A stretch of DNA of 64,000 nucleotides from an uncultured bacterium (lineage in GTDB: Bacteria > Elusimicrobiota > Elusimicrobia > Elusimicrobiales > Elusimicrobiaceae), in contig CASEVJ010000006.1 in assembly GCA_949291365.1 (NCBI GenBank), forward strand, positions 1-64,000. The letters run 5' to 3'. A program made the translations under genes and the position numbers. Positions within the stretch are counted from its first letter, which is position 1. The number at the start of each line of letters is the position of its first letter. Shown one piece after another: positions 42,601 to 50,080 of the stretch. Under the pieces are notes generated by a model that was given only the letters and a program-made list of their open reading frames with translations, was not told where the DNA came from and did not search any database.

Positions 42601-43620
42601 ATGAATTTTGAACAGGTTAAACAATTTGTCAAAGAGGCCGGTCTACCGTCCTATCGCATCGGCCAGGTAAAAGATGCCGTGTATAAAAATGGTATTTCTT
42701 CCTGGCAGGAGGCCACGGCTTTGCCGGCCGCGTTGCGCGAAAAACTAGACAAAGAACAACCGATTTTAAGTTTTACCGTCAAAAAAATGGTATTTTCCGA
42801 ACAAGACCGTGTGGCCAAAGCACTGTTAAAACTCAAGGACGGCCTGCTGATTGAAACGGTGCTGTTAAAGCCGCATGACGGCTGGAGTGTGTGCGTGTCT
42901 ACGCAGGTGGGCTGCGCCATGAAATGCAGCTTTTGCAGTACGGGACGCATGGGCTTTAAGCGGGATTTGACGGAAGAAGAAATTGCCGACCAGGTGCTGA
43001 TGTGGTTCCAGTATGTAAAAAAAGAGAAGATAGGGGAGCGTATTTCCCATGTGGTTTTTATGGGAATGGGGGAGCCGCTGGTCAATTATTTAAATGTGGT
43101 CAAAGCCGTGCAAAATTTGACTAATCCCGATTTTTTAAATATCGGCGCAAGGCATATTTCCATTTCCACCTCCGGTATTGCAGACAAACTGCATAAATTG
43201 GCGGTGGATTTGCCCCAAGTCAATTTGGCTGTATCGTTGCATAATGCCGATGACGAGGAACGCAGCCGCCTCATGCCGGTCAACCGCCGCTATGATTTGG
43301 AAGAGCTGCGTTTGGCGCTGGATGAATACCTGGCGCTGACCGGGCGGCAAGTGTTTTTGGAATATGCCGTTATTGACGGGGTGAACAACCGCCCCGAGCA
43401 TATCCGCAAGCTGGGCAAATGGATACGCGAAAGCAAATTTGCCTATTTGTTGCACGTCAATTTAATTGCCTGTAATTTGGGCCGCGGCAAAAAGACCGAC
43501 GACCGCGCCGTGCAGGATATGGCAGATGCTTTAAAAGCGATGGGCATTGGCGTGACGATTCGCAAAAGTATGGGCAATGACATCAGCGCGGCCTGCGGGC
43601 AGCTGGCGTCTAAAAACTAG
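42601..43620 (+). CDS. rlmN: 23S rRNA (A2503-C2)/tRNA A37 methyltransferase RlmN
   Basis: This radical SAM methyltransferase of 339 residues has the cluster motif CAMKCSFCSTG and a complete set of RlmN segments: GDGRTVCVSTQVGC-like SVCVSTQVGC, VVFMGMGEPL, ARHISISTSGI, LAVSLHNADDEERSRLMPVN and VIDGVNNR. The mechanistic Cys near the C-terminus is in DISAACGQL. It methylates A2503 of 23S rRNA and A37 of some tRNAs and affects translation accuracy. An AGGGG segment is the probable ribosome site. It heads a cluster with a lipoprotein gene and queC, both starting within 10 bases of the previous stop. Confidence 0.96.
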   Translation: MNFEQVKQFVKEAGLPSYRIGQVKDAVYKNGISSWQEATALPAALREKLDKEQPILSFTVKKMVFSEQDRVAKALLKLKDGLLIETVLLKPHDGWSVCVSTQVGCAMKCSFCSTGRMGFKRDLTEEEIADQVLMWFQYVKKEKIGERISHVVFMGMGEPLVNYLNVVKAVQNLTNPDFLNIGARHISISTSGIADKLHKLAVDLPQVNLAVSLHNADDEERSRLMPVNRRYDLEELRLALDEYLALTGRQVFLEYAVIDGVNNRPEHIRKLGKWIRESKFAYLLHVNLIACNLGRGKKTDDRAVQDMADALKAMGIGVTIRKSMGNDISAACGQLASKN

Positions 43621-43629
43621 GAGAGAAAT

Positions 43630-44064
43630 ATGAAAAAATTAGCTATTTTGCCATTGTGCTTTTTATTGGGAGCGTGTGCCACGCTCAATCAGGCCAATTT
43701 GGATTGGATACCCATCGGCCCTACTTTCCCGGAGACGATGCCGCCTGATGTGCAAATCGTAACGGATAAGAGCGAGATTACCCGCCCGTACGGCAACCTG
43801 GGGCTCTTGCGCATTAAAAATCTGGAGCCCGACCGTGACACCTTAAAACGCGGGGTGGAAAAAGCCCGCCGTTTTGTGGCTTCCAAAGGGGCGGACGCCA
43901 TGTTCCTGGGGCAGTATAACAGCGCAGAGGACGGCGCACCGAATCCTAAGGTAACATTGATTGTATACGCAATAAAATATGTAGACGATTTGAGTGAAGC
44001 AGATATTAAGGCCATGCAAGACTTTGAAGTGGAAGGGGCCCTAAACGCCAGTTTGGATTTTTAG
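43630..44064 (+). CDS. Small lipoprotein, unknown function
   Basis: This protein of 144 residues starts with a lipoprotein signal and the lipobox LLGAC. The mature part shows a short beta/alpha domain (VQIVTDKSEITRPYGNLGLLRIKN, then KRGVEKARRFVASKGADAMFLGQYN) resembling small YjgF- or DUF4156-like exported domains, but I cannot name a family. AGGAGAG precedes the ATG. It lies between rlmN and queC with gaps of 9 and 8 bases, so it is co-expressed with them without a clear functional link. Confidence 0.8.
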   Translation: MKKLAILPLCFLLGACATLNQANLDWIPIGPTFPETMPPDVQIVTDKSEITRPYGNLGLLRIKNLEPDRDTLKRGVEKARRFVASKGADAMFLGQYNSAEDGAPNPKVTLIVYAIKYVDDLSEADIKAMQDFEVEGALNASLDF

Positions 44065-44072
44065 GAGAGCAT

Positions 44073-44744
44073 ATGAAAAAGAAAGCAATTGTTTTATTTT
44101 CCGGCGGCTTGGACAGTACCACCTGTTTGTACTGGGCGCTGGACAAAGGATATGAATGCGAAACTTTGACGGTTTCGTACGGGCAAAAGCACGATCGGGA
44201 GGTACGTTCCGCCCGGGAAATAGCGCAAAAACTGGGAGTCAAACAGCATTTTGTTACGCTGGATTTTCCGTGGCTGGTGTCCAGCTCACTGGTGGACAAG
44301 AACCAGTCTATTCCGGATTTGCCTATGGCAGAAATAGAAAGCGGGAAAATCCCTTCCACCTATGTGCCGGGCCGCAATTTGATGTTTTTATCCGTAGCGG
44401 CTTCATTAATGGATTCTCTGAATGCAGATGCAATTATAGCGGGGCCAAACGCAGTGGATTTTTCGGGATATCCGGATTGTACGCCGGCGTTTTTTAAGGC
44501 CGCCACAGAAGCAATTAACCACGGCACTAAACGCGGCGTTACCCATGGGGTGGAAGTACTGGCCCCGCTGATGGACTTGAACAAAGCCGATATTGTGCGG
44601 CTGGGGGCCAAGCTGGGGGTGCCCTTTGCGCTTACCTGGAGCTGTTACAGCGGAGGGGAAAAACCTTGCGGACATTGTGATTCCTGCAAGTTGCGCGCAC
44701 GCGGCTTTGCCGAGGCGGGCGTGCAGGACGGCTCCGTTAAATAA
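44073..44744 (+). CDS. queC: 7-cyano-7-deazaguanine synthase
   Basis: This 223-residue enzyme of queuosine synthesis converts 7-carboxy-7-deazaguanine to preQ0 with ATP and ammonia. The PP-loop SGGLDSTTC is at the N-terminus. The zinc-binding Cys cluster SCYSGGEKPCGHCDSCKLRARGF lies at the end. STYVPGRNLMFLS and PNAVDFSGYPDC are family segments. AGGAGA precedes the ATG. It shares an operon with rlmN, and both are RNA-modification genes. Other queuosine genes are not in this window. Confidence 0.97.
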   Translation: MKKKAIVLFSGGLDSTTCLYWALDKGYECETLTVSYGQKHDREVRSAREIAQKLGVKQHFVTLDFPWLVSSSLVDKNQSIPDLPMAEIESGKIPSTYVPGRNLMFLSVAASLMDSLNADAIIAGPNAVDFSGYPDCTPAFFKAATEAINHGTKRGVTHGVEVLAPLMDLNKADIVRLGAKLGVPFALTWSCYSGGEKPCGHCDSCKLRARGFAEAGVQDGSVK

Positions 44745-44798
44745 AGGGCGCAGCGGTGCGCCGGGGCTGTGCCCATACGGTTTTTATAAGGAGAAATA

Positions 44799-45302
44799 AT
44801 GAAGAAAACTATTTTGACGGTGGCCCTGGGTTTGTTGGTATGTCCCGTGTGGGGCCAGGAAGGTGCGTCTACCCAGCAGAACGTGATAAAAGAAACGGCG
44901 TCCGCTCCGGCGGCTGCCGCTGCGGAGCCGGAAAAACCTGTTTTGACCCAAGAGGAGCTGCGGGAGCGTTTTGAAAAGCGCAATAAAGAAATCAAGAAAT
45001 TAGCCAAAGCATACCGCAAAGCCAAAAGTGAAGAGAAAAAGGCAGATATAAAAGCCCGCCTGGCGGAGATTGTTTCCGAGGCGACAGACGAAAGCATGGC
45101 CTGGTCTAAAGAGCGCATTGCTTCTGTGCGCGCCAATTTAGACCAGTGGGAAATTACCCTTCAGCAGCAGCAAGCCAATCTGGAACAAATTAAAGCCCAG
45201 CGGGTGGAAGACATTTTAAGTGGTGAGGCGGAGCGGCGGCATAAATTGGCGCAGAAACGCTGGAAACAGGAAATGAAAGACCGCAAAAAATATATGAAAT
45301 AA
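44799..45302 (+). CDS. Exported coiled-coil protein, unknown function
   Basis: This protein of 167 residues has a signal peptide (MKKTILTVALGLLVCPVWGQ), an Ala/Pro-rich linker (SAPAAAAAEPEKP) and a long charged helix with coiled-coil character (LTQEELRERFEKRNKEIKKLAKAYRKAKSEEKKADIKARL, later RANLDQWEITLQQQQANLEQIKAQ). It ends in a strongly basic KRWKQEMKDRKKYMK. No family is recognised. It might line the periplasm or bind peptidoglycan or other anionic polymers. AAGGAG precedes the ATG, and a strong terminator follows. Confidence 0.75.
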   Translation: MKKTILTVALGLLVCPVWGQEGASTQQNVIKETASAPAAAAAEPEKPVLTQEELRERFEKRNKEIKKLAKAYRKAKSEEKKADIKARLAEIVSEATDESMAWSKERIASVRANLDQWEITLQQQQANLEQIKAQRVEDILSGEAERRHKLAQKRWKQEMKDRKKYMK

Positions 45303-45315
45303 ATGGCTTAAAGCA

Positions 45316-45350
45316 GCAAACACGCCCTTTTTTAAAGGGCGTGTTTTTGT
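45316..45350 (+). terminator. Terminator after the coiled-coil gene
   Basis: AAACACGCCCTTT pairs with AAAGGGCGTGTTT (about 45318-45343), followed by TTGTTT. Confidence 0.9.
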
Positions 45351-45616
45351 TTGTAAACAGCGTTCTTCCTAAATCCCGGCTGCTAACTCCGGGGAATGAA
45401 GCTCCGGCAGTTGGACGGAGATTTGACGGAAGCGGCTGAAGAAAAAGAAAAGAAATCCGGGCGCGTAACAATCAAACCGCAGAGAAATGTTTGCGGGGGC
45501 GATGTATTTTGCCTTCGGGGAAAAAGAGTTCTCTGTTTACCGGCTCCAAGGGGCTCCGGGGCAAAGAATGAAATTAATACCAGACGGGGGGTGCCTGTTA
45601 GCTGGCGAATTTTTTG
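45351..45616. other. Gene-free region upstream of pilin
   Basis: About 265 bases. A 76-codon open frame (45396-45626) has no ribosome site and a low-complexity charged start. It is considered doubtful. The sequence is mixed GC-rich and purine-rich and no known motif was found. Confidence 0.4.
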
Positions 45617-45660
45617 TTTTTTTTGATGAAATTTGTTTATGAACAAATTTTATCAAAAAA
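45617..45660 (+). promoter_or_regulatory. AT-rich hairpin at the pilin translation start
   Basis: Arms 45619-45627/45652-45660 and 45629-45637/45642-45650 pair to an 18-bp stem with one mismatch. The four-base loop holds an ATG (45639-45641). The preferred start at 45663 is 3 bases past the stem. No Shine-Dalgarno site exists. Confidence 0.65.
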
Positions 45661-45662
45661 AT

Positions 45663-46199
45663 ATGAGAGACATACACCTCGTAAAACGCAAAAATGGCGG
45701 TTTTACGCTTATTGAACTGTTGGTGGTTGTGCTGATTATTGGCATTTTGTCTGCGGTGGTGTTGCCGCAGTATACCAAAGCCGTAGAAAAGAGCCGCTCT
45801 GCCGAGGCCATGGTGATATTGAACTATTTGAAGAAACAAGGCGATCTATATATATTGGCAAATGGTATCCCGTCTCAAGCGGTTTCTTTTGCTGATTTAG
45901 AGGCGGAACTGCCTAGTGGTTTTCAGGTTATGCCAGATCAGGAAGATATGGCCTGTGATAATAAACATTGGTGTTATATGACTCATTCCGAGGTATGGGG
46001 TGATGTGGCAACCACTTACCCAGATAGCCCTATGGCGCGCCGCTATAAAAATGGCAACGACGGAAGAGAACTTCTTTATTCTTTAGAATATATATCCAAT
46101 CAAATTAATGATAGCCGCAAAGGAAAGATAATTTGCACAGATGACAGTGCCAATTATTGTTCTATGTTTGGCACGACCAGTGGAAATGTAATCAATTAA
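45663..46199 (+). CDS. Type IV pilin (Elusimicrobium-type)
   Basis: This protein of 178 residues (start at 45663) has the class III leader ...KRKNGG then FTLIELLVVVLIIGILSAVVLPQYTKAVEKSRSAEAM. The Glu5 and the SRSAEA hallmark follow the pilins of Elusimicrobium. The globular part has two Cys pairs (MACDNKHWC and KIICTDDSANYC) that should form disulfides. Codons in the C-terminal half are more AT-rich than neighbouring genes, which may indicate relaxed selection or transfer. Alternative ATG at 45639 (or TTG at 45633) would extend the leader. PilD (9690-10472) should process it. Confidence 0.88.
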   Translation: MRDIHLVKRKNGGFTLIELLVVVLIIGILSAVVLPQYTKAVEKSRSAEAMVILNYLKKQGDLYILANGIPSQAVSFADLEAELPSGFQVMPDQEDMACDNKHWCYMTHSEVWGDVATTYPDSPMARRYKNGNDGRELLYSLEYISNQINDSRKGKIICTDDSANYCSMFGTTSGNVIN

Positions 46200-46200
46200 A

Positions 46201-46231
46201 ATAAAACCCGCCGAAAGGCGGGTTTTATTTT
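46201..46231. terminator. Bidirectional terminator between pilin and ACT gene
   Basis: AAAACCCGCC (46203-46212) pairs with GGCGGGTTTT (46217-46226) around GAAA, with A-run and T-run on the two sides. Confidence 0.92.
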
Positions 46232-46242
46232 ACCTGTATTCG

Positions 46243-46650
46243 TTAAAATAAGCCGGAGCTTTCCAGCGCGCTGAGCGCCTGGGTAATATCGCTGACCACG
46301 ATGATAAAACGGGTGCGTCCGTTGCCTACGCACGCCCCGTAAATGGTGGTAATATTAATGTCTTTTTTATACAGTACATTGCCTATGTCAAAGGCAAGCC
46401 CCACGCGGTCGGCCGTATCAATGCAGATAGCGTCTGTTTTTACGCTGGTAAAGCCGGCTTTGGTCAGCGCGTGGCTGATTTCCGTATTATAGTTGACCGC
46501 CACCCGCACCACCGCCGCGTCAAAGCGTACGTCCTGTGAAATGGCAATCAAGTTGACCCGCTCTTTTACAAACAGATCCGCAAAATTTTTTAGTGCGCCC
46601 GGCTCATTGACCAGGAACACGCTGTACTGTTTTACTACGCCGATAGACAT
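46243..46650 (-). CDS. Tandem ACT-domain protein
   Basis: This protein of 135 residues is built from two ACT-type regulatory domains: VVKQYSVFLVNEPGALKNFADLFVKERVNLIAISQDV (about 5-40) and CIDTADRVGLAFDIGNVLYKKDINITTIYGACVGNGRTRFIIVV (about 76-120). ACT domains bind amino acids or other small ligands. No catalytic domain is attached, so it is a stand-alone sensor or regulatory subunit. The partner is unknown. AGAGGG precedes the ATG. SuhB and the RecB-like gene are just upstream on the same strand, 20 bases away. Confidence 0.85.
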   Translation of the reverse strand: MSIGVVKQYSVFLVNEPGALKNFADLFVKERVNLIAISQDVRFDAAVVRVAVNYNTEISHALTKAGFTSVKTDAICIDTADRVGLAFDIGNVLYKKDINITTIYGACVGNGRTRFIIVVSDITQALSALESSGLF

Positions 46651-46670
46651 GAAGAAACACCCTCTTTACG

Positions 46671-47501
46671 TCAAACCCTTGCTGCTTGGCGGCACGCAGG
46701 CGCGTCCGCCGTGTGTGAAAGCTGTCTTTTGTTTATTATAGCAAACATTTCCCGGTGAATTTTACCGTTGCTGGCCAATGTCTGCGCGCCGAAAGTTTCC
46801 AGCCGGCTCCATTTTTTGCCGCAGAAGTCGGTTACCTTACCACCGGCTTCTTCCAAAATCAGCTTCCCGGCGGATATGTCCCACGGGTTTAGGCAGTCTT
46901 CCCAGTAGCCGTCAAAGCGGCCCGCTGCCACCCAGCACATATCCAGCGCCGCCGACCCCAGCCGGCGGATATCATGACAGGAAAGAATAAAATTTTTAAA
47001 CCGTTCCAGCAGTTCGTCCATGCGCTGTTCACGCACATACGGAAAGCCCGTCACCAGCAGGGCATTTTCCAATTTGCTGACGGAAGAGACGTGTATTTTT
47101 TTCCCGTTTAGCGTAGCGCCTTTGCCTTTGCGCGCCAAGAATATTTCGTCCATGCATACGTCATACACGCCGCCCAGCACGATTTCGTTTTTATAAGCCA
47201 GCGCTACGGAAATGGAAAAATGCGGCATAGTGTGGGCGTAGTTGGTGGTGCCGTCTATGGGGTCTATCACCCACTTCCAGGCAGAGCCGGTGTTTTTCAG
47301 CCCGTTTTCTTCGGCCAGAAAATCATGTCCCGGAAAGTTCTTTTTAATAAGCTGCAAAATGGCTTTTTGGCAGGCCACATCCGCCTGGGTGATTAGATTA
47401 GCCCGGCCTTTTAAACCGTAGCTGACCTTGCCTAAGCGCCGCCGGGCGATGGCGCCCGCGGTTTGCAAACATTGCTGCAAAACAGAAAATTCTTTGTTCA
47501 T
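46671..47501 (-). CDS. suhB: Inositol monophosphatase-family phosphatase
   Basis: This 276-residue Li+-sensitive, Mg2+-dependent phosphatase carries the family sites: FLAEENG (Glu), WVIDPIDGTTNYAHTMPHFSIS (metal-binding Asp cluster) and NPWDISAGKLILEEAGG (second metal motif). It could dephosphorylate inositol phosphate or related sugar phosphates. In some bacteria SuhB also binds the transcription machinery. The C-terminal tail ends in DAPACRQAARV. Its ATG overlaps the stop of the RecB-like gene (ATGA). Confidence 0.93.
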   Translation of the reverse strand: MNKEFSVLQQCLQTAGAIARRRLGKVSYGLKGRANLITQADVACQKAILQLIKKNFPGHDFLAEENGLKNTGSAWKWVIDPIDGTTNYAHTMPHFSISVALAYKNEIVLGGVYDVCMDEIFLARKGKGATLNGKKIHVSSVSKLENALLVTGFPYVREQRMDELLERFKNFILSCHDIRRLGSAALDMCWVAAGRFDGYWEDCLNPWDISAGKLILEEAGGKVTDFCGKKWSRLETFGAQTLASNGKIHREMFAIINKRQLSHTADAPACRQAARV

Positions 47502-48982
47502 GGTATCAGGATGTCGGCCTGTTTTAATTTGTTTTCCAAATCCAGCATGGCTTTGCAGTCGTCCTCATTGTACATGAGTACTTTTTTAATCAGTTCGTCA
47601 TTGCCGGTTTTGAGCCAATTGGTAAAATAGACCATGCTGTCCATGGCGCCACAGTCGTCTTGGCGCCAGTTAAACCCAAAGGCCGGTGCGGCGGCCTTGA
47701 GCGAAAAGCTCGGCGCCGGCAGGTAAAACGCTTTTTGCACGGCCACTTTTAAATCGTAGCACAAGCTGATCAGCAAGTTGAGTTTTTGCTCGTCATGCTT
47801 GTTTTCCTGCGCCATTTTTCGCATTTTTTTGGCTTCGTATTCCGTCCAATGGTACAGGACGGTGTTTTCCGGGTCTTTAATATAATCGTAAAATTGTTCA
47901 AAAATTTTGATTTCTTCTTCCGGCGTTTTGGCCAGAAATGAGACGTATTTGTCTTCTTCTTTGTCCCAAATGCCAATTAAATAGACAAAAGACACATTGT
48001 CTTTGGTAAAAGTTTCCGTCGCTTCAAAATCAAAATATAAATTGTGTTTTTTGGCAGGAGGGGGAAATTGCCCCGCTTGTTTAAGTACCGGTTTATGGTG
48101 CAGATAGGCCAGGGAATTATAATAAGCGTCCGTGGCAAAGGGCTCTTCCAGCAAGCTGCGCAGTTTATCCAGCCCGGCGTGTGCAACGTCGTCTGTAGTG
48201 AACATGCCGTAAATTTTGAGGCATTGGCGCATTTCGGCGCTTAAACCGGGCAGCAACTGCAAATCTTTGCTTTCCGTTACCATTTTATTGGCGTAAATGC
48301 GCCAGGGCGGATTGGCCGCTTTGGGCGGTTTGTGGGCTTCCGGTTTGGCTTTCCCGTCGCGGATACGGCGGAAATAATCCAGCTCCCGCTCCAGGCGTTG
48401 CTCGTGATCCAAATAATCCACATCCACCGTTTTGCCTTTGAGCTCCACCCGGGTATAGCGGCAGGTAAAACCCTGTATGTCCGATAAAATATGGTTTAAA
48501 AGGGATACCTGTAAGGCATAATGCTCTTTTAAATCATGGGCTCGTTTAAACTGGATGATGCGGTAATGGTAATCTCCAAACACACTTTTTCCGCCGTCTA
48601 TCCGCTGCAGCAGGTTAACGCTTCCGTATACGTTCTTCGGCAGGTTCCACAGGGCTGCATTGGCAATAGCGGTTTTCCCCTGTGCCATAGCATGCAGGGT
48701 TCCTTTGAAACGGTCGGTATCGTTGGTGGCGGAAATAAATTCCACCCCGGGGAAATGTTCGCGTATCCAAATATCGCGGCTGTTACGGTCGGTGCGGACT
48801 TTGAGGTTTTCGTAACGGTTGAGTTCGTTGACCGCGGCCTGCGCTGGCGCGTGAAAAGAGCACCAGATGCCAAACGGGTCTTCTAGCAAAGAAAACATTT
48901 TGGAAGCGTTAAAATCGGTTTTGTCCGGGGTACGCCCGGCGGAAAAACGGGTAAACAATGTATTTGTTAGTGTATCGTCCAT
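47498..48982 (-). CDS. TM0106-like RecB-family nuclease with RNase H-like domain
   Basis: This 494-residue protein resembles the TM0106 family: an N-terminal RecB/Cas4-type PD-(D/E)xK region followed by helix-hairpin-helix repeats and a C-terminal RNase H-like 3'-5' exonuclease domain. The N-terminal site reads GKSVFGDYHYRIIQFKRAHDL, with Gln where Asp or Glu is normal, then YALQVSLLNHIL. The C-terminal half has LYFDFEATE (Asp, Glu) and YNEDDCKAMLDL (Tyr, Asp), consistent with an intact DEDDy exonuclease. Function of the family is not established; DNA processing is likely. No Shine-Dalgarno site precedes the ATG. It is the first gene of an operon with suhB and the ACT gene. Confidence 0.8.
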   Translation of the reverse strand: MDDTLTNTLFTRFSAGRTPDKTDFNASKMFSLLEDPFGIWCSFHAPAQAAVNELNRYENLKVRTDRNSRDIWIREHFPGVEFISATNDTDRFKGTLHAMAQGKTAIANAALWNLPKNVYGSVNLLQRIDGGKSVFGDYHYRIIQFKRAHDLKEHYALQVSLLNHILSDIQGFTCRYTRVELKGKTVDVDYLDHEQRLERELDYFRRIRDGKAKPEAHKPPKAANPPWRIYANKMVTESKDLQLLPGLSAEMRQCLKIYGMFTTDDVAHAGLDKLRSLLEEPFATDAYYNSLAYLHHKPVLKQAGQFPPPAKKHNLYFDFEATETFTKDNVSFVYLIGIWDKEEDKYVSFLAKTPEEEIKIFEQFYDYIKDPENTVLYHWTEYEAKKMRKMAQENKHDEQKLNLLISLCYDLKVAVQKAFYLPAPSFSLKAAAPAFGFNWRQDDCGAMDSMVYFTNWLKTGNDELIKKVLMYNEDDCKAMLDLENKLKQADILIP

Positions 48983-49131
48983 TATCTACATTCTATATCT
49001 TTTTGGGCGGACGTGCACGGCTCTGTCTTGCCAAAGGAGAGGATACACACAACGGCGCATACAAACAGCCCGGCAGGCAGGCATGTATTGTAATTGAAAA
49101 GAGCTGTGTTTTCTGTGTGAAAATATGATAA

Positions 49132-49137
49132 TATAAT
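49132..49137 (+). promoter_or_regulatory. Start-proximal -10 box of the coiled-coil membrane gene
   Basis: TATAAT ends 4 bases before the ATG at 49142, and TATGAT (49124-49129) overlaps the same stretch. There is no Shine-Dalgarno site, so a leaderless or nearly leaderless message is likely. Confidence 0.5.
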
Positions 49138-49141
49138 ACTT

Positions 49142-49573
49142 ATGTTAAACGCCCTGCTTTTTCAACTAATTGGTTTTACGGTATGTTTTGTTTTGCTGTT
49201 TTATTTTACGGCAAAATACCGTGCCGCGCTGGTGCGCGAGACGGATTTGGACTATCCGGTGGAAGATTTGACGGTGATGACCGTGTCCAAGCCCAGCTTT
49301 GCGTCCCGCGCTTCTATTTTAAGTTCCTTGCAAAACACGTCCGCTTTGGAAGTAACGGATTTAAAAGAGAAAGTGAAAGAGCTGCACTACCGTTTGGAAG
49401 AAATGAAACTGGCACAGGACAAAAACAATGCGGAGCTGAACCGGTTGGTCTCCCGCATGGAACAGCGTCTTTCTACTTTTGAACAGGAATATATCACCAA
49501 ATTGCAGCCCACTTTGTTGAGCTTGATTGAAGAATTGGAAAATATGAAAGTGGCTGAAAAAGCCGAAAAATAG
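49142..49573 (+). CDS. Membrane-anchored coiled-coil protein, unknown function
   Basis: This protein of 143 residues has an N-terminal membrane helix (ALLFQLIGFTVCFVLLFYFTA), a flexible region with VEDLTVMTVSKPSFASRAS, and then a coiled coil (LKEKVKELHYRLEEMKLAQDKNNAELNRLVSRMEQRLSTFEQEYITKLQPTLLSLIEELENMK). No family was recognised. It might be a cell-envelope spacer or a partner of a larger complex. It is monocistronic and lies between the divergent RecB-like gene and the large synthase. Confidence 0.75.
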   Translation: MLNALLFQLIGFTVCFVLLFYFTAKYRAALVRETDLDYPVEDLTVMTVSKPSFASRASILSSLQNTSALEVTDLKEKVKELHYRLEEMKLAQDKNNAELNRLVSRMEQRLSTFEQEYITKLQPTLLSLIEELENMKVAEKAEK

Positions 49574-49594
49574 CAAAAAAGCATTTCATTTTGA

Positions 49595-49627
49595 AAAACC
49601 CGCCTGTAAAAAGGCGGGCTTTTTTAT
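49595..49627 (+). terminator. Terminator after the coiled-coil membrane gene
   Basis: CCCGCCT pairs with AGGCGGG (about 49599-49605 and 49612-49618), followed by CTTTTTTAT. Confidence 0.9.
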
Positions 49628-50011
49628 GTGCTTAGCTGGCTTAATAAAAAGGGTTTTAAGTCCGCCAATTTTGTTTTTGTGCCTATATATTCTTCTCCTT
49701 TTATCAAAGACCGGCGCAAAAAGCACAGGCTTTTTGCATATAACTTTTAGTTTTAGGGGAGCACTTGGGCAAAACGGGCCGCCGTTTACAAAATTAGAAA
49801 ATGCAAAAAAGAAGATGTTTTTGCGTTTAAGTGCAAGATTATGCTGCATATATCCCAATGACAAAGGCAAGCACAATTGGCCGGAGTCTATGAATGTGGT
49901 TTCGTTTTGGGCAGAGAAGAGGCCCATGCTGGTTCTTGTGTTAAACGAGAAATAAATCTAAGTGGGCGGCTTAGAATTTATTTTTTAAGTTTGGCAAAAA
50001 GGGGGGGCGGC
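49628..50011. other. Region upstream of the synthase promoter
   Basis: A 109-codon open frame on the plus strand (49626-49955) and another on the minus strand (49586-49927) overlap here. Neither has a ribosome site or protein-like features. I treat the stretch as noncoding. No known regulatory element was recognised. Confidence 0.4.
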
Positions 50012-50041
50012 TTGGCCCATAAGCGCTAAATTTAATATAAT
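50012..50041 (+). promoter_or_regulatory. Promoter of the large synthase operon
   Basis: TTGGCC (50012-50017) and a perfect TATAAT (50036-50041) are separated by 18 bases. A leader of about 32 bases ends with GGGAG (50071-50075) before the ATG at 50081. Confidence 0.65.
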
Positions 50042-50080
50042 ATATCCATATAGAGTTTTACCCAAAACTCGGGAGACAAA

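Noticed and set aside
45396-45626. 76-codon open frame ahead of the pilin
   Set aside because: No ribosome site, runs into the AT-rich hairpin and has no recognisable features.
49626-49955. 109-codon open frame before the synthase promoter
   Set aside because: No ribosome site, no family resemblance, overlaps an opposite-strand open frame and starts inside a terminator T-run.
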